64,000 bases of DNA from Candidatus Mycobacterium methanotrophicum (GCF_023515995.1 NZ_CP097320.1:434001-498000), one strand, 5' to 3'. Positions 8,120 to 16,659 are shown, counted from the first letter of the stretch. Made by a program: numbers and translations. Notes: a model not told the origin generated them from the letters alone.

Positions 8120-8425
8120 TCAGTTACCCAGCCACGCTTGAACGCCACCGCGGCGGGAACACGAACCGGACCGCTGTCTGCTGACGAGTACTGACCATCT
8201 CGACATAGAGCGGTGGCGCCTGGCGGTGGTGCCTGTGGCGGTGGTGGTGGCACCAGTGCCTGTGGCGGTGGTGCCGGTGACGGTGTGTAGGTCACCCGTT
8301 TCGGTGATTGTCTGTGTGGCCGTTACGGTCACGGTTGAGGTGGCTGTGTTGCTGCACGGCGCTGAGCAGCCCGCGAGAAATATCGCCGTCGCAGCGAGTG
8401 CAGCGGCGACCTGTCTCCCCTGCAT
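8120..8425 (-). pseudogene. DUF3761-like lipoprotein, two frameshifts
   Basis: The ATG at 8425 starts a lipoprotein signal peptide (MQGRQVAAALAATAIFLAGC, lipobox LAGC). After a Thr/Val-rich stretch the reading switches to a second frame giving a Pro-rich linker and GATALCRDGQYSS, then returns to the first frame for RQRSGSCSRRGGVQAWLGN. Together these make the DUF3761 pattern (ALCRDG...GTCSxHGGV). Two opposite single-base changes near 8290 and 8190 are needed. Either the gene is broken or the middle segment is scrambled with the frame restored. Confidence 0.65.
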
Positions 8426-8869
8426 ACTGCTGCCCCTTGCTTCCGGTGTGATCAGGACTCTTGACATAGCTGATCGGGGCGTGAAATGAACTTTCACCCC
8501 GTGCCGACCGACGTGAGGAGAGCGTAGTAGGGCGCAACGCTGCGTTGCCGGGTTTCAGGACAACGACGTGAGGTGTACACCTCAGCCGGCGTAGAGGCAA
8601 GGCCAAGCCGCACATGCTGGTCGGGGCAGTTGCGGAAACCCGCAATCCACGAACTCGCTGCCAGCAAACATGTTAGGGGGGCTTCCCATCATGAACACGT
8701 GTTCGATGCGACCCCCCTCCCTAACGCCAACAAGGAATTTACAACATTTTCTTGTTTTTGAACCTCGCACGTCTCTGATGTCATGAAGGAGCGGGGCCTG
8801 CGCTCCTCGTGTCCGTTCCGAGCGCGCATGCTCGGGGTGCTCACGTTTGTTACGACGAAGGAGGCCCCT
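8426..8869. other. 444 bp without a gene, 5' side of IS110 element
   Basis: No supported gene. The last 150 bp before the transposase (from about 8720, including the AT-rich run near 8738-8760) probably belong to the 5' non-coding end of the IS110 element. That family has no obvious terminal inverted repeats, so I cannot set its edge. Confidence 0.4.
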
Positions 8870-9907
8870 GTGAGCGAATTGTATGAGGGTCGGCAATTTG
8901 TTGGTATGGATCTGCATCGTCGCCGATCGGTGTTGGTGCGGATGGGCGAGACCGGCGAGCACCTGGAGACGGTACAGATTCTCAACGACCGTGACGTGCT
9001 GGCTGAGGTGATATCTCGTGCCGGTGAATCGCCGGACGTGGTGCTGGAGGCCACTTACGGGTGGTACTGGGCCGCCGATGCGCTCGCCGAATTGGGAGCG
9101 ACGGTGCACCTGGCGCACCCGCTCGGGGTGAAGGCGTTTTCGTATCGGCGGGTCAAAAACGACCAACGCGACGCCGCAGATCTGGCGGATTTGCTGCGGA
9201 TGGGGCGACTGCCGCATGCGTGGATCGCGCCACCGGAAACCAGAGAGCTACGAGAACTCGTGCGGCGCCGGGCCAAACTGGTCGCGATGCGATCACAGTG
9301 CAAGGCCCATGTGCATGCGGTTCTGGCCAAGGGCGGTGTCTGGGCGCCGATGAGCGACCTATTCGGCGTCGAGGGGAACCTCCTGCTGGACAAGGTCACA
9401 ATGCCCGCCCCGTACAAGGAGCGGATCGCGTCGCTGCGCCGGTTCATCGAAGGGTTCGACGCGGAGATCGACCTGTTCACCGGGCTGGTGCAGCGTCGGC
9501 TGAACCACGACGCCGGTTACACCGCGATCCAGCAGATTCCCGGCATCGGGCCGGTGCTGGCGGCGGTGTTCGTCGCCGAGATCGGTGACGTGCACCGCTT
9601 CCCTGGCCCCGCCCAGTTGACCTGTTGGGCCGGGCTGACGCCCTCCCACCGCGAATCCGACACCGTGGTGCACCGCGGCCGGATCACCAAACAGGGCTCG
9701 CGGCTGGTGCGGTGGGCGGCCATCGAATCGGTGAAGATCCTGCCCAAAACCAGTCACATCGGCGCGATCCGCGAACAGGTCGCTCATCGCCGCGGCAACC
9801 GCAATATCGGCGCCGTGGCTGCCGCCCGAAGACAGCTCGAACTCGTCTTCTACGGGCTGCGCGATCACCACATCCGTGCCCTGCGCCACCCACCGCGGGC
9901 GGCGTGA
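8870..9907 (+). CDS. IS110-family transposase
   Basis: The GTG at 8870 is preferred because GAAGGAGG lies 7 nt upstream; 345 residues. The N-terminal DEDD (RuvC-like) domain starts FVGMDLHRRRSVLVRM, with the second acidic residue in VVLEATYGWYW and the pair in VKNDQRDAADLADLL. The C-terminal transposase_20 domain carries IPGIGPVLAAVFVAEIGDVH and the serine region RGRITKQGSRLVRW. IS110 enzymes move by a circular intermediate and, in studied members, are guided by a bridge RNA from the non-coding end. It appears intact. Confidence 0.92.
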   Translation: MSELYEGRQFVGMDLHRRRSVLVRMGETGEHLETVQILNDRDVLAEVISRAGESPDVVLEATYGWYWAADALAELGATVHLAHPLGVKAFSYRRVKNDQRDAADLADLLRMGRLPHAWIAPPETRELRELVRRRAKLVAMRSQCKAHVHAVLAKGGVWAPMSDLFGVEGNLLLDKVTMPAPYKERIASLRRFIEGFDAEIDLFTGLVQRRLNHDAGYTAIQQIPGIGPVLAAVFVAEIGDVHRFPGPAQLTCWAGLTPSHRESDTVVHRGRITKQGSRLVRWAAIESVKILPKTSHIGAIREQVAHRRGNRNIGAVAAARRQLELVFYGLRDHHIRALRHPPRAA

Positions 9908-10560
9908 ACTCCCAGACTCGGTCGGTTGCGGATCGTGCAGGTCATGACCCCCGAACCCGGCGAGGTCGCCCCTTCTGATTGATCCCGACCGACCGTCCCT
10001 GCGAACCGCTTCATGCCGCACACCGCGGCGAAGGAATGACCGGCAGCCCCATCGCCTGCCCCGCACCGGGAAACCGGCACTGAAGACGTCGACGACCACT
10101 TTGTTACCCAAGTCGAAAGCACAACAGCCGACTCCGACCTCCCTGCCCTGAACAGCATGCGCCGAACGGCGTCGGCGTCAAGGCCCTACGGCCGCTGCGC
10201 GGTCGGGCTCCGCCCGAGCCTTGACCCCGGCGCCTACTTCGACGTGCCCAGCCAGGACCAGGAAGCTCGCAGAACGAATCAAAACAATACAGAAATTAGG
10301 TCTTGACCGGCCCCGCTCCTTCAGAAATGACCTGCGGAAATACACTCGCGTAATTCCGGGTTGGCGTGTTTATCGCTGGTCAGCCGCGCGGCGGGAGCGG
10401 AACCCCTGCGCGGGCTAACGTGGGGCCGGCAAAGTCTCTGCGTGTTCCAGCAAACATTGGGGGGGAGGGAGGCCCCGCGCGGCCTCACCAGCCACGGTTA
10501 CTTTCCTGCGCGGGGCCACCGTCTTGAGCGGCCCCGCGCGCGGAAAGTGTTAAGCGCCCC
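9908..10560. other. 653 bp without a gene between IS110 and CRISPR-like repeat
   Basis: No gene is supported. The first part is probably the 3' non-coding end of the IS110 element. The rest holds G/C-rich direct repeats: a 29-bp unit at 10526-10554 (GAGCGGCCCCGCGCGCGGAA core) recurs at 10589-10616 on the other side of the CRISPR-like repeat. Confidence 0.4.
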
Positions 10561-10588
10561 GGATCATCCCCGCGTTCGCGGGGAGCAC
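10561..10588 (+). repeat. Solitary type I-E-like CRISPR repeat
   Basis: A 28-bp sequence with the typical I-E form: GGATCATCCCCGCG, a short loop, then CGCGGGGAGCAC. Its CCCCGCG/CGCGGGG stem is perfect, and one frame reads the familiar DHPRVRGEH. Only one clear copy is seen, with no spacers and no cas genes in the window. Confidence 0.5.
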
Positions 10589-10655
10589 GAGCGGCCCGCG
10601 CGCGGAAAGGGGTAAGACGCGCGGGCTCCGGGTACTCGCACATAACCCCGTCGTA

Positions 10656-11043
10656 TTAGCTTCTGTTGGTATCCTCGTCGGGCTTATTTGACTGCGTCGC
10701 CGCATCCGCCGGCCGGCGCAGGTTGTGTGGGATCGGCCCGCCATCTGGGTCGATCACGCACGACAGGCCCAACTGGGTTGGCGCCCCGCCGTCTTGGCTG
10801 AACCACGGGAACGTCCAGCCGCCGTACAGCAGGCGATGCCAGTAGGTGCCGTCTGGGTAGTGTGCGCCGTCGCAGTAGCCCTCGAACATGTTGCCCATGC
10901 CGCCGCCGGGACAGTATCCGGTCGCCGGGTCGGGGATGTGCGGGTCGGGCGGGGTGTCGGCGCGGGCGGTGGCCAACGGCAGCCACACGGCGGTGGCCGA
11001 GCATCGCGGCGAGATATGTCACGTGACGGATCGGTGTTCTCAC
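10656..11043 (-). pseudogene. Small secreted protein, frameshifted in signal peptide
   Basis: From a GTG at 11043 the reading begins as a signal peptide (RTPIRHVTYLAAML). A single-base shift near 10995-11005 is then needed to reach VWLPLATARADTPPDPHIPD and the mature part: GYCPGGGMGNMFEGYCDGAH, YWHRLLYGGWTFPWF and SCVIDPDGG. Mature cysteines and Trp/Gly-rich text are typical of small secreted mycobacterial and prophage-borne proteins. The family is not further recognised. Confidence 0.6.
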
Positions 11044-11084
11044 TGCGCCCCCCTGCTTCTCGTCTTGGGCCCATGGGCGGTCGG

Positions 11085-11408
11085 TCATAGCTTCGCTTCC
11101 CCTGTCGCGTCTTCGTAGTGTAGGTCTGCCTGGACGACGACGGCGAGCTGCTCGGCGTGGAGCATCGCGTCGTCGATGAGGCCGAGCAGCTCGCTTGCGC
11201 GGCCGGCGCGGCCGGCGAGGCGCATCGAGACGAAGCGGGCTTCAGTGAGGGCCGCGGTCAGGTGGTCGCGGCAAGCTTTCAGTTCGCCGAGCGCGAGTTC
11301 CAGGTCGGCGGGCTCGCGGACCCCGGAGCCGGGGCAGCCGCGGACGTGGGCGCCGATGCCGCCGCAGCAGCGCCGGGTCGTCGAGTCGACGGGATAGTTG
11401 GCAGTCAT
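11085..11408 (-). CDS. Hypothetical protein (107 aa), prophage-like
   Basis: The ATG at 11408 is preferred; the frame stays open upstream only because it runs across the attachment repeat. The N-terminus has paired cysteines (RRCCGGIGAHVRGCPGSG) that could bind a metal. The rest is a helical segment (LELALGELKACRDHLTAALT, then SELLGLIDDAMLHAEQLAVV). Similar small proteins occur in mycobacterial prophages, but I cannot name a function. It ends 39 bp before the start of the secreted-protein remnant, on the same strand. Confidence 0.5.
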   Translation of the reverse strand: MTANYPVDSTTRRCCGGIGAHVRGCPGSGVREPADLELALGELKACRDHLTAALTEARFVSMRLAGRAGRASELLGLIDDAMLHAEQLAVVVQADLHYEDATGEAKL

Positions 11409-11482
11409 GGCGCTCCATTCGGGATGGAGCCGCACCTTGTCGCACGAACCTTGCACGGGCTTGCATATCGCCTGGTCAGGTG

Positions 11483-11529
11483 GTGCCCCCGGCAGGATTC
11501 GAACCTGCGACACCGGCTTTAGGAGAGCC
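11483..11529 (+). repeat. Attachment site, left copy (47 bp)
   Basis: Identical over 47 bp to 62307-62353, the 3' portion of tRNA-Arg(CCT) from the anticodon arm to just past the discriminator. The bases on both sides differ, so the repeat has sharp edges. It is the duplicated tRNA end expected at the integrase-distal side of the island. Confidence 0.85.
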
Positions 11530-11621
11530 TCCGAGCTTTCCCGGTCGCGGCCATGAAAGCTGTTGTGAGCTGGCGATTTAGCGTCATCGTTCGCCATCTC
11601 GTACCACGGCGTGTCGCGGAT

Positions 11622-11642
11622 TCACCGACCAAGCACCGACCA
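11622..11642 (+). repeat. Possible integrase arm-type site, left
   Basis: A 21-bp sequence built of two ACCGACCA units separated by AGC. It recurs exactly at 62226-62246 in the same orientation. Placement inside both ends of the island, 92 bp and 60 bp from the cores, fits arm-binding sites of a tyrosine integrase. Confidence 0.45.
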
Positions 11643-11765
11643 TAGGACGGCATTGGCCATCTGTTCTGGAGCTGCTCGGTGAGGGGGTCCGGTCTAGCGG
11701 CGAGGCGACGAAACGCGCTGTGCTATTGCAACGCCTTTCGGGCGCCACGCCGACGTTCCGCACCC

Positions 11766-11789
11766 GATGGATAATCCCGGTTATCCATC
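11766..11789. promoter_or_regulatory. Palindrome GATGGATAA-N6-TTATCCATC, copy 1
   Basis: Two perfect 9-bp arms around TCCCGG. The same arms with the same spacer length occur at 33481-33504, near a second integrase remnant. It is probably a binding site for a dimeric regulator or recombination factor carried by such elements. Confidence 0.45.
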
Positions 11790-12166
11790 ATCCGCGTTAC
11801 GCGTTCGGCCGATGGGTACGGGACCTGTCACGCTCGTCCCTTCCTTCCAAACTAGTAAACGAAACTGTTCGACTACGACGATCGCCGTGACGCATCGGCT
11901 GCACCTCTCGCGGTTGACGGAACTGTGGATTATCGGCTGCCGCTGTTGTGTTCGCGGCAGCTAGTCAATAGAAGCTGAAGGCATTGCATTGGAATGCAAT
12001 TCAGCGGGCAGACCATCGCATGTACGAGAACGCTGGGCTCGTCCAACATTCCGGGCCGCTGCCGAAGGCGGGGAGTATGCATCAAATCGACGACGACGCC
12101 GATCGTCGCCTGCGCTATGGCGCGTGACTCGGCGGAGACCCCGTTGCCGGACAGTCGCGGAACCTG

Positions 12167-12206
12167 AGGGAACGCCTCCGGGTACAAAGACCCGGAGGCG
12201 TTCCCT
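12167..12206. terminator. Perfect 17-bp hairpin
   Basis: Arms AGGGAACGCCTCCGGGT and its exact complement flank the loop ACAAAG. It has the strength of a terminator stem but no following T-run, and no gene clearly ends here, so it could also be a structural or protein-binding element. Confidence 0.4.
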
Positions 12207-12349
12207 ACTGATCTAACGGTGACAGCCGCGGATATCCCGCGGGCCGCAGCCTCAACCTGATTGTGGTGGGATCTGCTGAGCGGACCGCGATGTCGGGGCC
12301 GTGGTGTAGCAAGGAAGGAGATCATCCGACCGCTTCCAGGGAGACCGGC

Positions 12350-13378
12350 ATGGCATTCGACGCCCACGTGCTCAAAGTCTTGATCGCCTCACCCGGCGAC
12401 ACGATGCGCGAACGCGACGCCATCGAAAAGGGGCTCTACGGCTGGAACAGCGCCCGTGCCGAACGCGAGCAGATCATCCTGGCACCGTGGCGTTGGGAGA
12501 CCCACGCCGTCCCCGAATTGGGCGGAACCCCACAAGACATCATCGACCGCCAAGCGGTGCGCAGCTGCGATGCGGTGATCGCGGTGTTCAACGCCCGCCT
12601 GGGCACCGCCACCGACGACGCCGTGTCGGGCACCGCGCACGAGATCATCGAGGCACACCGGGACGGTAAACCCGTGCACGTGTACTTCTCCACCGAGCCT
12701 TTCCCCCGCGACACCAAACCAGACGAGATCGCCCGCCTCAACGCCTTCAAACAACAGCTGCAGGGCGAGGGCCTGCTGGGCGATTACGCCAGCGTCGAAG
12801 ACCTGCAGTACAAGGTGCGCGACGCGATCGAAAACGACCTCAACAACATGGATTTGGGCACCGTGGTCATTCGCAGCACCAAAGCCGACCAAGCCCGCAA
12901 GGTCTTGAGCTACCGCACCTCGCTGAGCTTCCTGGGCCCCGACGTGTGGCGCATCCAGCTCGCCAACCACAGCGCGGGGCCCGTCACCCGACTGCACGTC
13001 GAAGTCAACGCCGTCGACAGCTCCGGGCACATCGTCGACGGGGTGCGGCTGGCCAAAGACGTCATCTCCCTCGATGAGGTCTTCAGCCGCATCATCGGAG
13101 ACGGCCTGGCCGCCAGCTTGGGGCGTAGGCTTGGAGCCGGCCAAGCCCGGGTCGTCAGCGGCGCGGTCGCCAGCCACGCACGCCCAATCCTCAACGACGC
13201 GCTGGTGGGCCACGTCGCCGACGGTTTTCCGTCAGGGCTCGCGCCGGGCCAAAGCGCGATCGTGCTCTACACCGTGCCGCCAGGCACAACCCCGCAAGTG
13301 AGTGCCCGCTTCCACGACGAGGCCGCAACACCATGGTTGCGTGTCGATGACGACGACCCCACCCGAGCCGAGCCGTGA
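12350..13378 (+). CDS. DUF4062-like (TIR-related) protein
   Basis: 342 residues from the ATG at 12350, which has CCAGGGAGA upstream. The N-terminal 160 residues fit DUF4062: VLKVLIASPGDTMRERDAI at the first strand, then QIILAPWRWETHAVPELGG, QDIIDRQAVRSCDAVIAVFNARLGTATDDAVSGT and GKPVHVYFSTEPFPRD. This fold is related to TIR/SLOG-type domains and often heads signalling or defence proteins. The C-terminal half (LSYRTSLSFLGPDVWRIQLAN onward) is a beta-rich module I do not recognise. It stands alone on the plus strand near the island's left end. A role as a defence effector or sensor is inferred from the domain and its surroundings. Confidence 0.7.
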   Translation: MAFDAHVLKVLIASPGDTMRERDAIEKGLYGWNSARAEREQIILAPWRWETHAVPELGGTPQDIIDRQAVRSCDAVIAVFNARLGTATDDAVSGTAHEIIEAHRDGKPVHVYFSTEPFPRDTKPDEIARLNAFKQQLQGEGLLGDYASVEDLQYKVRDAIENDLNNMDLGTVVIRSTKADQARKVLSYRTSLSFLGPDVWRIQLANHSAGPVTRLHVEVNAVDSSGHIVDGVRLAKDVISLDEVFSRIIGDGLAASLGRRLGAGQARVVSGAVASHARPILNDALVGHVADGFPSGLAPGQSAIVLYTVPPGTTPQVSARFHDEAATPWLRVDDDDPTRAEP

Positions 13379-13734
13379 CCACCGGCATCGGCGGATCTAG
13401 CAGTCGCGGAGTGCCAATCGGCGCGCGATCACCACTCCAAGTTGGAGGATTTCGAATTGATTGTCGTGCATCGAGATCCCAACCGGCGCGCCAAATGGCA
13501 CCACCGTCGACGAGCGGGCCGATCCGCACTATTTCGAATTGTGCGATGAGGGACTGGGCGCCGACGCCTTGACGACGGTGCTAGCCGGCCCTGACCGAGC
13601 GGCAGGCGCGTAAGTCGCCGTGATCACGGCGTGGCCGATCGTCGCTCGCATATCGGATGCTTGATGGCCGCGTTGATAGGATCGTCTGGTCAGGGCGAGG
13701 TGGACGCTCGCTGCCGTGGGGGTCTGCGTTATAT
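13379..13734. other. 356 bp without a recognisable gene
   Basis: Sequence after the DUF4062-like stop shows no supported gene on either strand. The minus-strand open frame into 13581 is only read-through from the thioesterase fragment. Confidence 0.35.
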
Positions 13735-14060
13735 GCGCTCAGGCACTGCCGGTGACGGGTGAAGTGTGAGCCGGGTCGTCGGGTCATGACCGCGTGGCTA
13801 GTGGCCAGCAGGTGGTCGGCGAGCCAGAGTTCGGCTTCGACGTAGACCTCGCGGCCGCTGCGTCCGATGACGCGGGCGATGCTGGTCAGGAGCCGCTGGA
13901 TGGGAATCGGTTTGAAGAACTTCACGTGTAGTTCGCCGGTGACGGCGAACTCGTCGCCCAGCAGCAGGGCATGGCCCGACATCTCGTCGAAAAACCCCGC
14001 GGTCCAGCCGCTGTGGGCGACCTCGGGTCCCCTTCGTGGTCGGGTGGGCAGGTGATGTCG
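13735..14060 (-). pseudogene. Hotdog-fold thioesterase fragment
   Basis: The minus strand reads VAHSGWTAGFFDEMSGHALL, GELHVKFFKPIPIQRLL and GREVYVEAELWLADHLLATS, the core of a PaaI-like hotdog thioesterase. The N-terminus is absent or in another frame, and the frame runs past the normal end (TRRPGSHF) into unrelated sequence. Both ends are therefore damaged. It appears to be a stray chromosomal gene piece inside the island. Confidence 0.65.
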
Positions 14061-14340
14061 CCATCGTCGCCAACGGTTTCCCGCTCGACGCCCAGCCGGC
14101 AGCGCTGGGGCCGCCGACAGGATCGACTACGCGAATATTCCCTGTGGCCAATCCTTAAGCTGTCCGTCATCGGTACAAAAAGGTGCCCGGCGACCGGTTG
14201 ACGTGTGGCGGATGATTACCGCTTACTCTCAGGCCAGATGCCACGTCAAAAATGGTGCCGCTAGCGGTTGCCTGCAGTTTCCGCGGGAGTTGGCGCACAA
14301 TTGGGGTGAGCGCGCTGGCGAATCGGTAAGGAGGTGCTGA

Positions 14341-15888
14341 GTGCCGCAGGCAGGGTTGCCCGCCACACTGCCGAATCCTGTGGTGGCGCGACTTGACGAG
14401 AGCTGGGAGTCGCCGCGGCCGCGTCTTCTCCTGGTAGAGGAGATAGTGGCGCCACCACGCAGGACGCTGCCCGGCGCTCAGCGCGCATTTTGGCTAGCCG
14501 CAGGCCTCCACGAGACCTTCGAGGCACGCTTCCGTATCCGCCGTCCTGACGATACGACAGGTCCGGAACTGCCATTCTCCGTCGCGGTTGAGCGCACCGC
14601 CGACGTCGTTACCGAACGCGGTACCGACCGAACAGGCTTCCTGAAGTTCGCCCTAAGCACCGACACCGCGACCATGACAGGCGTCTTGACATTCAGCAGG
14701 GCTCCCATCGTCGGTGCCGACGTCATCGCCGCTCTGCCCAGTATCGAATTCCTCCAAGATTTCCGTGAACCCAACGTCCTTCAGGTCTCCTGGGAGCTCG
14801 GAGACTTCGTCGATTACCGTGAAGCACCTCCGTCCGAAGCGGTGTTTCCCGAGTCGCTCATGGAGTACCTACGCTCGCTGGCGATTCTTCAGGCCAGCCT
14901 GGACGGTCCCATTCTGATCCCAGATTTGACCACGGTGACCGCACGAGACGCGCAGGCGGTGAAAGACGCTGGCCGCCTCGTCATGGGCCACGCCGTCGAC
15001 AGCGAATGGGACGCATTCACGTGGGCGACCGGTCCAGCCGTATCCTTCCCGGCCGGCCAACTAGACGACGCCGAGCAAGGCGGAATGGAACTCGCCTTCA
15101 ACAGATACTACGAATTGCTGATTGTTGAGCCGCTGATCGTGCCCGTCGGAGAACGTGAATACACGATTGGTGCGATGCACACCCACTTACTGTCGGTGCG
15201 ATTCTCCGTTGACGATGACGAGCACCTCCGTGTAGAGCCATTCCTCAACGACTCGATGCGACGAATTTTCGCCCCCGATGACCCGATCCCCGACCGCTCG
15301 CATCGCCCAGTCCTCGGCAAGCCCATCGGTCTAATAGACAACCCTAACGACACCGAAACAACCTCTGACGCAGGTGATCCCGCGACAGAATCCACCCGCG
15401 ACCACGGAGCCCTGTACGAGGCGCTGCGCGACCGCGTGTTACTCGACGCCTTATCCGAGCCAGTGCCGCTACGACTCGTACAGTGGCATGTCGTCGATGA
15501 AGCCCCCTTTGCGGCACCGGCGCAAGTCTGGGGTGACACCCTCGCCACGGTCCGGACGCTGCTCGCCGACGGGCTGGTCAACCTCACAGAACATTCCTCG
15601 GACGGCGAACACCCAATCACCGATCCGGCCGCCGCAGACGCTGCCCTGAATAACGTTGTTGCACAAGCTGAACACCGCAACATCCGGCCAACCTGGGAGA
15701 CCGGACCCTGGCTCACATTGACCCAGCCGGGCCAACAGATAGCACTATCGCTGGCCGCCCAGTCCGGTCGACCCGCGGAATCTCCACGCCGCCGGCGCCG
15801 CCTCCACGCCGCGGCCGCGGGCCGCAGCGGCCACGCCGACAGCTCACAACGCGTCGATGAAATCCTCGCCACGGAGGTCTGGCAATAG
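14341..15888 (+). CDS. Unknown protein with VapB-like tail (515 aa)
   Basis: The GTG at 14341 is supported by a strong AAGGAGGTG 4 nt upstream. Residues 1-470 are an acidic, mixed alpha/beta protein with no motif I can place, for example FWLAAGLHETFEARFRIRRP and the segment MELAFNRYYELLIVEPLIVP. The last 45 residues change character: SPRRRRRLHAAAAGRSGHAD then SQRVDEILATEVWQ, which resembles the C-terminal end of VapB antitoxins. The stop overlaps the probable start of the PIN toxin gene. One reading is that an unrelated gene has fused onto an antitoxin tail; another is that the whole protein is a long antitoxin-like partner. Confidence 0.6.
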   Translation: MPQAGLPATLPNPVVARLDESWESPRPRLLLVEEIVAPPRRTLPGAQRAFWLAAGLHETFEARFRIRRPDDTTGPELPFSVAVERTADVVTERGTDRTGFLKFALSTDTATMTGVLTFSRAPIVGADVIAALPSIEFLQDFREPNVLQVSWELGDFVDYREAPPSEAVFPESLMEYLRSLAILQASLDGPILIPDLTTVTARDAQAVKDAGRLVMGHAVDSEWDAFTWATGPAVSFPAGQLDDAEQGGMELAFNRYYELLIVEPLIVPVGEREYTIGAMHTHLLSVRFSVDDDEHLRVEPFLNDSMRRIFAPDDPIPDRSHRPVLGKPIGLIDNPNDTETTSDAGDPATESTRDHGALYEALRDRVLLDALSEPVPLRLVQWHVVDEAPFAAPAQVWGDTLATVRTLLADGLVNLTEHSSDGEHPITDPAAADAALNNVVAQAEHRNIRPTWETGPWLTLTQPGQQIALSLAAQSGRPAESPRRRRRLHAAAAGRSGHADSSQRVDEILATEVWQ

Positions 15889-16310
15889 CCGACATCGTGG
15901 TCGATGCAGGCCCGCTGATCGCCTACGCCGACGTTAACGACGACCACTACGCGCCGTCACTTGAATTCTTCGAAGAACATCCAGGGCCGTTCATCGTCCC
16001 AGTCCTGGTTATTCCCGAAGTCACCCACATGATCAACCACCGCCTGGGCGTCGAAGCTGAACGCCGGTTCCTCAACGACCTGGCCGAAGACGACTTCAGG
16101 ATTGAACCGGTCACGGATCAAGACTGGCCGCGAATCCGCGAACTTGTCGCGCGCTACAGAGGCTTCCCGCTGGGAACAGTCGACGCGTCAGTCATCGCCA
16201 CCGCTGAAAGACTGCTGATTACCGACATCGCCACCGTAGACCAACGCCACTTCCGGGCTGTGGAACCTCAACATTGCACTTCGTTCACCCTGCACCCTTA
16301 CGACGCCTAA
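15885..16310 (+). CDS. PIN-domain (VapC-like) toxin
   Basis: The product reads ADIVVDAGPLIAYADVNDDH at the N-terminus with the first PIN aspartate in VDAGPL. Further acidic residues are at VIPEVTHMINH, GTVDASVIATAERL and ITDIATVDQRHF, so the four-acid PIN RNase site appears complete. GGAGG at 15873-15877 is 7 nt before an ATA codon at 15885, exactly where an ATG would be expected; the next usable start is a GTG at 15897 inside the first strand. Expression may therefore be weak. It would cleave tRNA or mRNA unless bound by antitoxin. Confidence 0.75.
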   Translation: MADIVVDAGPLIAYADVNDDHYAPSLEFFEEHPGPFIVPVLVIPEVTHMINHRLGVEAERRFLNDLAEDDFRIEPVTDQDWPRIRELVARYRGFPLGTVDASVIATAERLLITDIATVDQRHFRAVEPQHCTSFTLHPYDA

Positions 16311-16659
16311 CGACGTCGTCGACAACGCTGGTCGTCAACGAAGCAGGTGCGAATCGATCTGCAGCTGGCACTCGAGCGACAGATCAAGAGCTCTGAGGCC
16401 GGGTAACCCATGCCACCCAGCGCGGTGTAGTCAGCGGGCGGCTTTGACGACCATGACGAATCGGGCTGCGACGCGAGATCGACACCGACTGTGACGAACT
16501 CGGCTTCCATCGGCCGAGGAAGACTGTTATTCGCTGTCACAGGTCGTCAAGGTTCCCGTTGGTCTGGAACCGCGTGTATTTGAGGAATGGCGTCGATTGA
16601 ATGCATGGGGCGCACCGTGACATCTCGTTACCTCCAATTCGGGCTATCGAGTTAGGTGC
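16311..16659. other. 349 bp between PIN toxin and DUF499 gene; possible DUF429 scrap
   Basis: The minus strand around 16450-16540 reads MEAEFVTVGVDLASQP, like the start of a DUF429 protein, then breaks off. Nothing else is supported. The region lies between two convergent genes (PIN toxin ending 16310, ATPase ending 16660). Confidence 0.35.

Larger units (their letters stand above)
11643..12349. other. About 700 bp non-coding left end of island
   Basis: No gene is supported. It contains a palindrome at 11766-11789 (GATGGATAA, 6-bp spacer, TTATCCATC) whose arms recur exactly at 33481-33504, and a 17-bp perfect hairpin at 12167-12206. The second half is close upstream of the DUF4062-like gene and may hold its promoter. 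Confidence 0.45.

Noticed and set aside
11483..11529. A second tRNA gene
   Set aside because: Only the 3' part of tRNA-Arg is present; the 5' acceptor strand and D arm are missing, so it is the att duplicate.
12389..13213. A 274-codon minus-strand open frame
   Set aside because: It is antisense to the DUF4062-like gene in a GC-rich phase; no motif or start signal.
15108..15947. A 279-codon minus-strand open frame
   Set aside because: Overlaps the end of the 515-aa gene and the PIN start; Ser/Arg-rich shadow.
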